DNA from: Cnuella takakiae
GTDB taxonomy: Bacteria > Bacteroidota > Bacteroidia > Chitinophagales > Chitinophagaceae
Length of the DNA: 64,000 bases
Direction of reading: 5' to 3'
Assembly (NCBI RefSeq): GCF_001953305.1
Contig: NZ_MTFE01000010.1
Span: 2,682,284-2,746,283, forward strand
Shown: piece by piece, positions 1 through 8,572 of the stretch
Position numbering within the stretch: the stretch's first letter is position 1
Layout of the letters: each line of letters opens with the position of its first letter
Notes under the pieces: model-generated
Told to the model about the DNA's origin: nothing
Database searches by the model: none
What the model saw: the letters and a program-made list of their open reading frames with translations, nothing else
Made by a program: the position numbers and the translations under genes

Positions 1-47
1 AGGCCCTTCTTTAACCTCCGCTTTTGCCGCTTTTCATAACCTAAGCC

Positions 48-266
48 ATGATCACCTTAAGCCGTTGTCCCATTTGCCATGACGAGCCCGCTAATATCAT
101 CTGTCCCGATTGCGGCCATCCACCAGTACAACCGGATGCTTACCCTGAAGAGGCCCGGGAGTTCCGCAGGTTCAAGCGGTTTGTGATCGCGGTTGTGATT
201 TGTGCTTTGGTAGGCCTCGCTATAGCCCTTTACTTCTTTCTCTCTTCATTCTATAACCATCAATAA
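48..266 (+). CDS. Small zinc-ribbon protein with one membrane segment
   Basis: A 72-residue protein with two CxxC pairs near the N terminus (CPIC at 7-10, CPDC at 19-22), the usual ligand set of a zinc ribbon. A single hydrophobic helix follows at about 46-67. It lies 6 bp before the ATPase gene and is probably co-transcribed with it. The architecture suggests a small membrane-anchored metal-binding protein; its job in the phage is unknown. A similar plan (zinc ribbon plus C-terminal helix) recurs in the gene at 28950-29405, but the two do not look like close relatives. Confidence 0.7.
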   Translation: MITLSRCPICHDEPANIICPDCGHPPVQPDAYPEEAREFRRFKRFVIAVVICALVGLAIALYFFLSSFYNHQ

Positions 267-272
267 CCAACC

Positions 273-1133
273 ATGCAACTCAGAAAAGCAACCCGCAAAA
301 AAGCAAAGATTCGCCTCGGCCTCTCCGCTGTATCCGGAGGCGGCAAAACCTACAGTGCCCTTCTTATTGCCTACGGCATTTGCGGCGACTGGTCAAAGGT
401 TGCCATCGTAGACAGTGAAAACAACAGCGCTGACCTGTACGCCCACTTAGGTGACTTCAATGTGCTGCCGCTGGAGGCGCCTTTCTCTCCTGAAAAATAC
501 ATTGATGCCATACACACTTGCGAAAAGGCAGGAATGGAGGTAATCATTGTTGACTCTATAACCCACGAGTGGGATGGCAAAGGTGGTTGCCTTGAAATCG
601 TTGAAAGTTTTGGAGGTAAATACCAGGACTGGGCAAAGGTTACACCCCGCCACCAGGCCTTTATTGAAGCAATTGTTCAGAGCCCTTGCCACATGATCAC
701 CACTGTACGCCGTAAGCAGGACTATGAAATGACAAAGGACAGCAGCGGCAAAATCAAAGTAGAAAAAGGTGGGCTCAAAGAAATCACCAGAGAGGGGTTT
801 GAATATGAGCTGACGGTGAACCTTGAACTGGATATGCGGCACAATGCCACGGCATCAAAAGACCGTACCGGCCTGTTTATGGGCAAGCCCGCCTTCGTGC
901 CTTCGGAAGATACAGGCAAAATAATCGTTGAGTGGAGCGAAAGCGGAGAGGATCCTGTTGCAGCCCTGCACCAAGCAATTGCCAACCTTGCCAACTGCAA
1001 GAACAATGAGGAGCTTGCAGATTTCGGTAGTGTTCTGCCCGACTACATAAAGACCGATGTGCGCTTCCGCGAGGCTGCAAGTAAGCAGCGTAAAACCTTT
1101 TCTACCGCACCAGCTGCTACCACGGCCGGCTAA
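273..1133 (+). CDS. Phage RecA-like ATPase (AAA_24 type)
   Basis: A 286-residue P-loop ATPase. The Walker A motif is SAVSGGGKTYS at about 19-29 and a Walker B-like strand, EVIIVDSITHEW, lies near 89-100. This layout fits the RecA-fold nucleotide-binding proteins (AAA_24 family) that phages place in early replication or recombination operons, often beside single-strand annealing or binding proteins. The C terminus is low in complexity (repeated Ala/Thr). It starts 6 bp after the zinc-ribbon gene and is followed by a conserved-looking gene of unknown role. The precise substrate, probably DNA during replication or recombination, is inferred from family and position only. Confidence 0.85.
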   Translation: MQLRKATRKKAKIRLGLSAVSGGGKTYSALLIAYGICGDWSKVAIVDSENNSADLYAHLGDFNVLPLEAPFSPEKYIDAIHTCEKAGMEVIIVDSITHEWDGKGGCLEIVESFGGKYQDWAKVTPRHQAFIEAIVQSPCHMITTVRRKQDYEMTKDSSGKIKVEKGGLKEITREGFEYELTVNLELDMRHNATASKDRTGLFMGKPAFVPSEDTGKIIVEWSESGEDPVAALHQAIANLANCKNNEELADFGSVLPDYIKTDVRFREAASKQRKTFSTAPAATTAG

Positions 1134-1184
1134 GCCTTCCACTTCAGTAACAATCCTTTTTAATCAATCAAACCAACTACAATT

Positions 1185-1826
1185 ATGTACCACGCCAAAC
1201 ACAAAAAGGCCACAACGCAAGAACTCGCCGGTCGGCCCAACACCCAGCCATCTCATCAGGATATTGTAATGGATGCCACTGACGCCTTTTTGGATGGAGA
1301 GGAGCACTTGGTTGAACAGGATGCTGAAAAGGAAAGTTATGTCGCGTTGATGGAAGCAGAACGTGCACTTGTGGAAAGCTCTGGCTTCAACCTTCTGCCC
1401 ATCAACAAGGAGCACCTTGAAATTTATATCGCTGACTGCAAAAACCAAATCCTTGAAGGCCAAGTGGACTTCCGCGAAGCCCTTCGCCGCAAAAAGCTGA
1501 TGGACATGGTATTGGAGCAGGTGTTTAAGGATCCTGAGGTAAAGCGCCACCTGGAGGATGAATACGCCAAGCATGGTCAGAAGAAGATCATGTGGCATGG
1601 TGCCGAGATCAGCTTCAGCAGCCGCAAGTCCTACACCTACGACCAGTGCAGTGATAGTGAACTAGCCAGCCTGGAAGCAACTGCCAAGGAAGCGGACGGC
1701 AAGCTGAAGGCCCGGCAGAAGTTCCTGCAAAACCTCACCAAGCCGATGGCTGATCCTGAGTCTGGTGAGCTGATCTACCCGGCAGCATTTACCACTACTG
1801 ATTACTTCACCGTAAGCATCAAATAG
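1185..1826 (+). CDS. Early phage protein of unknown function
   Basis: A 213-residue soluble protein rich in charged residues, with a helical, possibly coiled-coil central part (about 45-130). The C-terminal segment, containing SSRKSYTYDQCSDSELASLE and a TTTDYFTVSIK ending, resembles proteins I associate with RecA-like ATPases in Bacteroidota phages. I cannot name a family. It lies between the ATPase and small DNA-metabolism genes, so a role in recombination or nuclease control is plausible but unproven. No membrane segment or signal peptide is visible. Confidence 0.75.
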   Translation: MYHAKHKKATTQELAGRPNTQPSHQDIVMDATDAFLDGEEHLVEQDAEKESYVALMEAERALVESSGFNLLPINKEHLEIYIADCKNQILEGQVDFREALRRKKLMDMVLEQVFKDPEVKRHLEDEYAKHGQKKIMWHGAEISFSSRKSYTYDQCSDSELASLEATAKEADGKLKARQKFLQNLTKPMADPESGELIYPAAFTTTDYFTVSIK

Positions 1827-1827
1827 C

Positions 1828-2046
1828 ATGACAACCTATTGCCAGTACCGGGATGGTACCCTAAGTCCTCCGCTGATTGAGGATCTGGATGTAAAGACCT
1901 TCTGCAGCTCGATGGACAAAGCGATAGGCTACGGTGTTGTAGCCATTTTCAAAGTGAGAGAGAAAAGTGATGAAAGAAACGACCTACCACAACACGACAA
2001 ACCTGAGTGCACAGGAACTGATGGCCCGGGTACAGCGGGCCAGTAA
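1828..2046 (+). CDS. Short hypothetical early protein
   Basis: A 72-codon frame whose ATG comes one base after the previous stop. The first 45 or so residues look like ordinary protein (alternating hydrophobic and acidic positions). The last 25, rich in Asp, Gly, Pro and Thr, overlap the start of the next gene by 77 bp and may simply be read-on. The tight spacing supports translation; nothing in the sequence suggests a function. Confidence 0.5.
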   Translation: MTTYCQYRDGTLSPPLIEDLDVKTFCSSMDKAIGYGVVAIFKVREKSDERNDLPQHDKPECTGTDGPGTAGQ

Positions 2047-2317
2047 GCAGAAAGATGCGGTGCTGCTGATCTTCCTTGCAAAGCGCGGACAGAAGTATGC
2101 CGCAAGCCAAGTGCACCGCTCCTTTACCAAAGCAGGCAAGACCTGGCCAATTACCTCCATCCGCAGGGCAATGACCGACCTGATGAATGAAGGCCATCTG
2201 GTGAAGTTGGATGAAACCAGGATAGGACCCTACAATGACCCTGAGCACCTGTACACTCTCAATATCCGGAAGTATCCCACGCCTCAAGACACTATACAAT
2301 CAAACCTTTTTCAATAA
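1970..2317 (+). CDS. Small winged-helix-like protein
   Basis: A 115-residue protein. I use the ATG at 1970; a GTG lies one codon earlier. Residues about 15-80 read as three helices followed by a beta hairpin: YAASQVHRSF, then SIRRAMTDLMNEGHLVKL as a likely recognition helix and wing. That is the pattern of a small winged-helix DNA-binding domain. It overlaps the previous frame by 77 bp and stops 7 bp before the next gene, typical of a compact early operon. Whether it regulates transcription or acts in replication cannot be told. Confidence 0.7.
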   Translation: MKETTYHNTTNLSAQELMARVQRASKQKDAVLLIFLAKRGQKYAASQVHRSFTKAGKTWPITSIRRAMTDLMNEGHLVKLDETRIGPYNDPEHLYTLNIRKYPTPQDTIQSNLFQ

Positions 2318-2324
2318 ACCAACT

Positions 2325-2936
2325 ATGGGACGTACAAAAACAATCAACATCACTCCAGAGCTGCTGGATAAGGCAGCCGAGAACATGAAGGCCAAAGCAA
2401 TCGAGGTGCGAGGCGCCACCCTTAAGGACCTGTTCTGTAACTACAGCTACAATCACAAGCTGGCGCCCGGTACCGTAAACACCGTATCCACCAAGTCGCA
2501 GGTGCCCGTGCACGATGACCTGAAAGCCGCCTTTCGCAAGCTGGATGCACACCTCGCTGTGATCTGCGAAGAGATCCCTGCAGATGCCATCTCCAACATG
2601 GACGACCTGCTGCCTTACGATGAAGATGTGCATGCGACCGGCAGCATTGAGCACAAAGTGTCCATGTTCACCGTGAACTCCTTCCGCCTGGAAGGTGACA
2701 GCGACAACCAGTCGGTGATTCTGGTAGGAGAGAAGCAGCTCACCACCGGCGACTTCGTGAAGCTGGAAACACCCAAGACGCACCTGGACAGCAGCTATCC
2801 CTTTGCCCATGAACTCAACATCGCACTCATTGACTTGGTGGGTGAGGTGGAAGAGTACATGCAGGGTAAGCAGGCCCCGCCGGTGCAGCAGGAGTTGTTT
2901 GCCGGTGAAGATGATTATGCCGAGGCAGACAGGTAA
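2325..2936 (+). CDS. Early phage protein with acidic C terminus
   Basis: A 203-residue protein. The frame is open upstream, but the ATG at 2325 (MGRTKTINIT) follows the previous stop by 7 bp and is the sensible start. It has no recognised family. The last residues (QELFAGEDDYAEADR) are strongly acidic, a feature of single-strand DNA-binding proteins that recruit partners through an acidic tail, although I cannot see a clear OB fold. Its position between an ATPase and a helicase is compatible with such a role. This is inference from composition and context only. Confidence 0.75.
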   Translation: MGRTKTINITPELLDKAAENMKAKAIEVRGATLKDLFCNYSYNHKLAPGTVNTVSTKSQVPVHDDLKAAFRKLDAHLAVICEEIPADAISNMDDLLPYDEDVHATGSIEHKVSMFTVNSFRLEGDSDNQSVILVGEKQLTTGDFVKLETPKTHLDSSYPFAHELNIALIDLVGEVEEYMQGKQAPPVQQELFAGEDDYAEADR

Positions 2937-2999
2937 TTAACCGCCGGCCGCGTGGCCATTCACCGGCCGGCAATTTCCCAACCCACAGAACAGGATCAA

Positions 3000-4694
3000 A
3001 TGACCATTACAGAAAACCATAGCGGATTTGAGATTGCCTTCCCTTTCGACCGCAGGAAGGTGGACGAGGTGCGCGCCATCCCGGGTGCCAAGTTTCTGGG
3101 TGTGAAAAAGGTATGGTGGGTACCCAAGTTCCGCGAGCGTGATGTGGAAGCCCTCCGCTCCAAATACTGCGTGGATGAAGAGGGGCAGATCGTTGCCAAC
3201 CTCCCGGAGAGCTTCGACACCATTCCGACCATGCCGGAACTGGATGTAGAACTCGACCTGCCCCGCACCCTGTTTCCCTACCAACTGAAAGGGGTTGCCT
3301 ACAACCGGCTAAACAAACGCACCATCATCGGCGACCAACCTGGCCTTGGCAAAACCACCCAGCTTATTGCGTCCATCGTAAGCCTTAATGCATTTCCCTG
3401 CCTGATCATCTGTCCCGCATCCCTGAAGCTTAACTGGGAAAAGGAGTGGAAAGATGTTGCCGGCCGAAAAGCCATGGTGCTTACCGACAGCATCCGCAAC
3501 ACATGGCACCAGTACTGGCGCACCGGCATGTGTGATGTGTTCATTGTGAACTACGAAAGCCTGAAGAAGTTCTTTGTTGCGCCAGGCTGGACAAAGCCAA
3601 AGGATGGCAGCTTTCGCGCCAACCAGATCCCTTACCGTGAAACGGTGCAGTTGTTCAAGTCGGTTGCCATCGACGAAAGCCACAAGTGCAAGGATGGCCA
3701 GACCCAGCAGACCAAGTTTGTAATTGGTATTGCCAAGGGCAAGGAGTATGTGTTTGAGCTTACCGGTACCCCGGTGGTAAACAAACCCAAAGACCTGATC
3801 CCTCAGCTGGTGATCATTAACCGCCTGCGTGATATTGTATCGCACATCCCTGATCACTCCGGAAAGGATGCCAGCGGGTACAAGCGCTTTATTGCCCGCT
3901 ACTGCGGTGGTGGTACCGGTCAGGGCTCCATCAACACCAAGGAGCTGAACTACCTGCTCAACAAATACTGCTTCTACCGCCGCGAGAAAACGGAGGTGCT
4001 AAAGGACCTGCCGGCCAAAATGCGCCAGGTGGTGCTCTGCGAAGTCTCCAACCGCTCCGAGTACCAGAAGGCTCAGAACGACTTTGTTACCTACCTCAAA
4101 AGCGTAAAGGGCTGCGATGATGCAGAAGTGATGCGGAAGCTAAAAGGAGAGGTGATGGTGAAGATGGGTATCCTGAAGCAGATATCTGCCCGGGGAAAGA
4201 TGGAAGCCGCTCAGGAGCAGATCGATGAGATCGTTGAAGGTGGGGAAAAGGTAGTTGTGTTCTGTTCCCTGCGCGAGGTCGGTGATGAACTCAAGAAGCT
4301 ATACCCCGCAGCGGTAATGATCCGTGGCGGCATGACACCTGAGGACAAGGACACCAGTGTGCAGAAGTTCCAGAAGGACCCGAAAACGCAAGTGATCATC
4401 TGCTCCATCAAAGCTGCAGGTGTGGGCCTTACCCTTACCGCCTCCTCCAATGTGCTGTTTATCGAGTTTCCATGGACAGACGCTGACTGCGAGCAGTGCG
4501 AAGACCGAACCCACCGCATTGGCCAGGTAAACAGCGTGACAGCGAAGTACCTGCTGGGGCAAAACACCATCGACCAGTACTGCTATGAGCTGATTCTTAA
4601 GAAGCGTTCCATAGCTAGGGCAGTGACTGGTGCGCAGGACGAAGTGCAGGAGGAGATTGTAGACGAACTGCTCAACCTGTTTAACCAGAAGTAA
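3000..4694 (+). CDS. SNF2-family DEAD-like helicase of the prophage
   Basis: A 564-residue superfamily 2 ATPase. Motif I reads GDQPGLGKTT, motif II is the DESH box (AIDESHK), motif III-like LTGTPV follows, and motif VI appears as EDRTHRIGQ near the C terminus, the SNF2 signature. The first 90 residues form a separate N-terminal part of the HARP/SMARCAL1-like kind (a F-x-x-x-K-x-W-W pattern), so annealing-helicase-like remodelling of forked DNA is a reasonable guess. I start at the ATG at 3000; the frame extends 16 codons further up without a convincing start. It belongs to the early operon and most likely acts in phage DNA replication or recombination. Confidence 0.88.
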   Translation: MTITENHSGFEIAFPFDRRKVDEVRAIPGAKFLGVKKVWWVPKFRERDVEALRSKYCVDEEGQIVANLPESFDTIPTMPELDVELDLPRTLFPYQLKGVAYNRLNKRTIIGDQPGLGKTTQLIASIVSLNAFPCLIICPASLKLNWEKEWKDVAGRKAMVLTDSIRNTWHQYWRTGMCDVFIVNYESLKKFFVAPGWTKPKDGSFRANQIPYRETVQLFKSVAIDESHKCKDGQTQQTKFVIGIAKGKEYVFELTGTPVVNKPKDLIPQLVIINRLRDIVSHIPDHSGKDASGYKRFIARYCGGGTGQGSINTKELNYLLNKYCFYRREKTEVLKDLPAKMRQVVLCEVSNRSEYQKAQNDFVTYLKSVKGCDDAEVMRKLKGEVMVKMGILKQISARGKMEAAQEQIDEIVEGGEKVVVFCSLREVGDELKKLYPAAVMIRGGMTPEDKDTSVQKFQKDPKTQVIICSIKAAGVGLTLTASSNVLFIEFPWTDADCEQCEDRTHRIGQVNSVTAKYLLGQNTIDQYCYELILKKRSIARAVTGAQDEVQEEIVDELLNLFNQK

Positions 4695-4710
4695 ACCCAC
4701 CACCGAACCC

Positions 4711-5616
4711 ATGGCACGTATACGAACTATAAAACCCACCTTTTTTAAAAACGAGGACCTGGCCGAACTGCCAATGGTTGCCCGGCTGCTCTTTATTGGG
4801 TTGTGGTGCCTGGCTGATAGGGAAGGAAGATTGGAAGACCGGCCCAAACGCATCAAGGCAGAACTATTCCCTTTTGACAACGTGGAAGTGGAACAACAGC
4901 TATCACGGCTTCAAAGTGCAGGCTTCATTATGAGATATGAAGTTGGCGACCTGAAAGTGATACAAGTCCACAAATTCACAAAACATCAGCGAATAAGCGG
5001 CACTGAAGCAAAGACCGAATCCGAATTGCCTGAATATCAGCAAGAAAATGGTGTGGAAAATTCTGGAAGCACTGTGGAAGCACTAAGGAAGCACTCTGGA
5101 AGCACCTTGGACGACAGGAAAGGATTAATGGATAATGGAATAATGGATAATGGATTAAAGGAAGAAACAACAGCGCCGGCTACGCCGCCGGGGACTTCCG
5201 GTGATGATAAAACCATTCCTCTACAAACCGAAAAAAACAGCCAACAGCCCCAGGGCACCCCGCGCCGCGAATTGCAGCACCCGTTCTCCCCGGCTTTTGA
5301 TAGTCACTGGTCCCGTTGGATCGGATACAAAAAAGCGCAACACCGGTTTACCCACAAGGGCGAAAGCGAACAACAGGCCATTTCCCACCTGGTACACCTT
5401 AGCGGAAACGATGAAGCAAAAGCCATCCGCATCATCGATCAAAGTATAGCACAGGGCTGGAAGGGCCTGTTTGAACTCAAAAAAACAGACAATGGCAATG
5501 CAAACAATCGGCAGCCTACTGCCTCAGGCGGTGGGGCTGCAAAAGGAAATTCAGCAGGTGCAGCCCGGCTTGCCAGCATGGTACGGGAGCAACTTGGAGC
5601 AGCTTCCGGAGCATGA
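4711..5616 (+). CDS. Replisome-organiser-like replication protein
   Basis: A 301-residue protein. Its N-terminal domain (about 1-100) carries the RTIKPTFFKNEDLAELP...RLLFIGLWCLADREGRLEDRPKRIK pattern typical of phage replication initiators with a winged-helix DnaA/DnaD-like domain. The middle (about 105-185) is a low-complexity linker containing short tandem duplications (SGST twice, MDNG twice). A C-terminal block (about 190-260; HWSRWIGYKK, AIRIIDQSIAQGWKGLF) matches what is usual in this family. It probably binds the phage origin and recruits the helicase loader. No DnaC-like or DnaB-like gene is seen next to it. Confidence 0.85.
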   Translation: MARIRTIKPTFFKNEDLAELPMVARLLFIGLWCLADREGRLEDRPKRIKAELFPFDNVEVEQQLSRLQSAGFIMRYEVGDLKVIQVHKFTKHQRISGTEAKTESELPEYQQENGVENSGSTVEALRKHSGSTLDDRKGLMDNGIMDNGLKEETTAPATPPGTSGDDKTIPLQTEKNSQQPQGTPRRELQHPFSPAFDSHWSRWIGYKKAQHRFTHKGESEQQAISHLVHLSGNDEAKAIRIIDQSIAQGWKGLFELKKTDNGNANNRQPTASGGGAAKGNSAGAARLASMVREQLGAASGA

Positions 5617-5623
5617 GCAAAAG

Positions 5624-6082
5624 ATGCTGGTGAAGAAATACGCTAAGCCTCAGTTCAGGCACCTGGGCAAAGCGGATATGTACACAACCTGCGAGTTGTT
5701 GCTGATCAAAATCCATGTCATTACCGGCTGGCCTATTCCGGATAATGAAGACCTCATGACTGTGCTCACCGACCAGTTTATGCAGCTGCTACTGGAAGAC
5801 TACCCGGAAATGAACGCAGACGAGGTAGAGTATGCCTTCCGCCACTATGGCGCCACCGGTGAGATCAAGGACTGGGGTAAGAGCATGAACCTGACCCTTA
5901 TTCAGCAGGTGCTGATCCCTTACCTGAACAAGCGCTACGACCTGGGGCAGGTGGAGCGGAGGGCAAAGGAGCAACCGCAAGAGGTGCCGAAGTGGGAGTG
6001 TGAACTAAACTGGGCACTGATGTATTTGGAACAAATTGATAAAGACCCCTGCCGGGTGATCCGGTACAAGAAGCGAAGATGA
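5624..6082 (+). CDS. Conserved phage protein of unknown function
   Basis: About 152 residues from the ATG at 5624 (MLVKKYAKPQ). The frame runs back to 5471 inside the previous gene, so the true start is uncertain. I prefer 5624 because the upstream residues only appear as an out-of-frame reading of the preceding linker. The protein has a recognisable phage pattern: KYAKPQFRHL, a helix ending ITGWPIPD, and DEVEYAFRHYG...WGKSMNLTLI. Such proteins commonly sit between the replication initiator and nuclease genes in Bacteroidota prophages. No catalytic motif is visible. Confidence 0.7.
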   Translation: MLVKKYAKPQFRHLGKADMYTTCELLLIKIHVITGWPIPDNEDLMTVLTDQFMQLLLEDYPEMNADEVEYAFRHYGATGEIKDWGKSMNLTLIQQVLIPYLNKRYDLGQVERRAKEQPQEVPKWECELNWALMYLEQIDKDPCRVIRYKKRR

Positions 6083-6486
6083 AAGGCAAAGCATTTACCC
6101 TTGACGACCTCAAAAACACCCCTTGCGCGGCACTTAACCAGCATCTGTGGGGCGATGCACCCAAAGAGCAGCGAAAGTCGAAGTACGGGGCCAAAAAGGT
6201 GGTAATCGACGGCATTACGTTCGACAGCACCAAGGAAGGTGGCCGGTACCTGGAGCTGAAGATGCTGGAAAGGGCCGGACTGGTTACTGAGCTGGAGTTG
6301 CAGGTGCCTTATGAACTCAACCCCGGCGGCACCCATTCGCTCAAGTACATCGCTGATTTCCGGTACCGCGATGGAATGACGGGCCAGCTGGTGGTGGAAG
6401 ACTGTAAGGGCTACAAAACCAAGGAGTACATCAAGAAGCGCAAACTGATGCGCGAGGTGTACGGAATCATCATCAAAGAAACCTGA
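6079..6486 (+). CDS. DUF1064 nuclease-like protein
   Basis: A 135-residue protein of the DUF1064 type. The N-terminal part holds SKYGAKKV, then IDGITFDSTKEGGRYLELK, where the conserved Glu begins the helix of a PD-(D/E)XK-like fold. YIADFRY and VVEDCKGYKTKEYIKKRKL supply the metal-binding Asp, the Glu and the Lys of the active site. Family members are thought to be Holliday-junction or endonuclease-like enzymes of phages. The gene overlaps its neighbours by 4 bp upstream and 1 bp downstream, so it is translationally coupled in the early operon. The biochemical role is inferred from the fold. Confidence 0.85.
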   Translation: MKGKAFTLDDLKNTPCAALNQHLWGDAPKEQRKSKYGAKKVVIDGITFDSTKEGGRYLELKMLERAGLVTELELQVPYELNPGGTHSLKYIADFRYRDGMTGQLVVEDCKGYKTKEYIKKRKLMREVYGIIIKET

Positions 6487-6656
6487 TGCAGCCTGACAAA
6501 CTACTCAACCTCCAACGCCTGCAGCAGTTGCTCAAAGACAAGGATAAGCGCATAGAGCAGTTGCTGCACGAGCGGAACCGGTACAAACAGATGTACGATC
6601 ACTTAAAAGCCAAGAAGTCAAATGCAGCTACCACCATCCATAAGCAAAAAGATTAG
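6486..6656 (+). CDS. 56-residue coiled-coil protein
   Basis: A short gene whose ATG shares a base with the previous stop (TGATG), a classic coupled start. The product has a heptad-like run of Leu, Gln and Lys residues (LLNLQRLQQLLKDKDKRIEQ), followed by a basic segment, and is probably a single coiled-coil helix. It ends inside the next gene, overlapping it by 35 bp in another frame. The tight coupling at both ends argues for a real gene; its partner protein is unknown. Confidence 0.6.
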   Translation: MQPDKLLNLQRLQQLLKDKDKRIEQLLHERNRYKQMYDHLKAKKSNAATTIHKQKD

Positions 6657-7629
6657 CAAACGCTACCCTGGCTGCCAGGACAAAAAGAAACTGGCAAAAT
6701 CTTTAGGCATAAGCCTGTATAAACTGGAACTGGAAGCTAGGCGCCTGGGTATTTACCAGGCCTGCAGGGCTGGCCGAAAGGTGACTGCCCGTAAGCCTAA
6801 AGGCAAACACAAGACAGAGAAGCAGAAGCGCCAGGATAAGGTGCGCAAGCTGTATCCCACCTGCCCTGACCGCAGAGGCCTTGCAGCAAGCCTTGGCATT
6901 TCCTACAGCACCCTCCGTGATGATGTACGCCAAATGGGCTTAAAGCGGCTGGTAAAAACCAAGTGGCACTTCAAGGAGCGGGAGGAGCGACTGCAGCGGA
7001 TACTGAAAGAGTATTCTTCAGCAAAGACATTGGCTACCCGAAATGCTTTGGCAAAGGACTTGGGCATAACTGCTTACCACATGAACCGGGTTGCCCGCAC
7101 CCATGGCATTTACTTCTTTATCGGCAAGGATGCCAACACCACCCATGACGCTTTCCTTATTGCCAATATGGGCACTATGACCTCCATCCAGATTGCAAAA
7201 GCGATAGGCATGGGCAAAACATGGGTGCGGGACCGGTTCAAAGCATTAGGCATCAGTAAGCCGCATCCACCCAGGCCAAACAAGAAGCCCCCTAAACCCA
7301 AACCCGCCGGCCCGCGTAAGCAGTACCCCTCGGATTACAAAAAGCTGAGTCCTGCCGAACTGCAAAAGCGGAAGGATGAACGGGACCAGAAGCGGATAGC
7401 GGAGCGGGAACTGAAGATCAAGGTGCGCCAGGCTGCGGCATCACAGCAAGCAAGCCGGAAGAAAGCGCCGGTAAAGCTGGCTACCCTCCAGCGGGATCCG
7501 TCCAAGTTCCGGAGGGTGAAGGCAGATGGACGCACCTGGATTGAGGTGCCGGTGGGAGTGGACCCGCAGCCTTATATCGATCGGTACCTGGCCAATAAAC
7601 CACTTAATAAACTCAAAACAGCAGCATAG
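6622..7629 (+). CDS. DNA-binding protein with four HTH-like repeats
   Basis: A 335-residue basic protein made of four related modules of about 38 residues at 11-48, 74-111, 127-167 and 178-215. Each has the core LAKSLGIS-type turn (LAASLGIS, LAKDLGIT, IAKAIGMG), then a second helix and a Leu/Ile-Gly ending (RLGIYQ, QMGLKR, THGIYF, ALGISK). This is the shape of a helix-turn-helix of the resolvase/homeodomain-like kind. Basic linkers separate the modules and the C-terminal 110 residues are Lys/Arg/Pro-rich. It closes the early operon and could bind several DNA sites at once, as a regulator or organiser. No known family is recognised. Confidence 0.75.
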   Translation: MQLPPSISKKISKRYPGCQDKKKLAKSLGISLYKLELEARRLGIYQACRAGRKVTARKPKGKHKTEKQKRQDKVRKLYPTCPDRRGLAASLGISYSTLRDDVRQMGLKRLVKTKWHFKEREERLQRILKEYSSAKTLATRNALAKDLGITAYHMNRVARTHGIYFFIGKDANTTHDAFLIANMGTMTSIQIAKAIGMGKTWVRDRFKALGISKPHPPRPNKKPPKPKPAGPRKQYPSDYKKLSPAELQKRKDERDQKRIAERELKIKVRQAAASQQASRKKAPVKLATLQRDPSKFRRVKADGRTWIEVPVGVDPQPYIDRYLANKPLNKLKTAA

Positions 7630-7641
7630 GCTGAGTTTATT

Positions 7642-7890
7642 CTATATAGTCATCCAAAATTCACCTGAGTCCTCCTGAATGGGGACGTAAGAGAAAACAA
7701 CTTGTGCACCGTACTTGGAACAAGCCTGAAAGATTTGATCATCCGTAAAATCTCCTGTTATGGTGCATTCACGGGATAATACTTCAGTTCCGCTGATTCT
7801 CTCAATTAAAAGGAAGCGGATAATACTGCTTAAATCGGGAAATACAAGTTGAACATCATCCATATTCATCGGCTGCAACATTACAGCCAA
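7642..7890 (-). CDS. Small hypothetical protein, opposite strand
   Basis: An 82-residue frame convergent with the early operon and ending 12 bp from its last stop. The sequence looks protein-like (alternating hydrophobic segments, IIRFLLIERISG, and a VVFSYVP strand) and has no obvious counter-gene on the other strand. Methionines at residues 4, 8 and 10 are alternative starts. Nothing identifies a function. It marks the switch from the early module to the accessory block. Confidence 0.5.
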   Translation of the reverse strand: MAVMLQPMNMDDVQLVFPDLSSIIRFLLIERISGTEVLSRECTITGDFTDDQIFQACSKYGAQVVFSYVPIQEDSGEFWMTI

Positions 7891-7996
7891 ACATTTTTCA
7901 ACTAAAGATTACTATTTCACAGCCCTCCTGACGAACAAAAACAATAGGGCTGTGAGTGTGTGTGGATAACAAATCAAACTAAAACAGCAGCGTAGT

Positions 7997-8317
7997 ATGA
8001 ACAAGAATCAATTTGAAACAATCACAAAGTGGCAAGATCGAGTCTTTACAAAGGCCACACCTCTGTCCTGCATCAATCACCTTGAAGAGGAGGTGAAAGA
8101 GCTTAAAACCGACGTGGAGCAAGGCAAATACAGTTACGATGAAATAGCTGACTGTTTTCTCCTACTGTTTGCGGTCTGCAATAAGTGTGGGCTGGAGTAT
8201 GAGGATGTAGTTGCGGCCATCGATGCTAAAATGCAGGTCAATTACAAGCGACAATGGGGGCAAGCAAATGAAAAAGGGTATGTAAAACATGTTGTAAGGC
8301 CGGAGGAGGGAGCATGA
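7997..8317 (+). CDS. MazG-like nucleotide pyrophosphohydrolase
   Basis: A 106-residue all-alpha protein. The conserved acidic pattern of MazG-like enzymes is present: HLEEEVKEL (ExxE), followed by YDEIADCFLLLF (ExxD), which together bind Mg2+ and the nucleotide triphosphate. Family members hydrolyse (d)NTPs to monophosphates and pyrophosphate. Phage versions (DUF550 type) probably adjust nucleotide pools or remove alarmone-type signals during infection. It stands alone after a 107-bp gap with a short A+T-rich leader, and is followed by a 255-bp gap. Confidence 0.82.
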   Translation: MNKNQFETITKWQDRVFTKATPLSCINHLEEEVKELKTDVEQGKYSYDEIADCFLLLFAVCNKCGLEYEDVVAAIDAKMQVNYKRQWGQANEKGYVKHVVRPEEGA

Positions 8318-8572
8318 CACAGGAAAAAACAATCTAAAAGCCAACGTAAAAGCGCAAAAGCTAGTTCCATTTAATGTACATAAGTTGTACGATTAGGGAA
8401 AAATACCTATCCTTTCAAATTAAATGTGTATCAAGTACGCATTATTTAAAATCCTACTATATTTGCGCCGCCAAAGGGTTTTTAAGTTTAGGCTCGAATG
8501 AATTGGCACTCAGCCTATGATGCTTGAAATATCCACCTATTTTATTTTAGTCAAGTTCATATAGCTATAATC
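8318..8572 (+). promoter_or_regulatory. Gene-free stretch with a -7 promoter element
   Basis: This A+T-rich gap contains TATATTTG at 8458-8465, a perfect match to the Bacteroidota -7 consensus TAnnTTTG, about 107 bp before the receiver gene at 8573. No clear TTG is seen 19-21 bp upstream of it. Two TGTAC words lie at 8375-8379 and 8386-8390 and could be part of an operator. No RNA gene or terminator is visible. Confidence 0.45.

Noticed and set aside
447..842. Antisense frame of 131 codons under the ATPase gene
   Set aside because: It is a mirror of the strongly conserved Walker-containing gene on the other strand.
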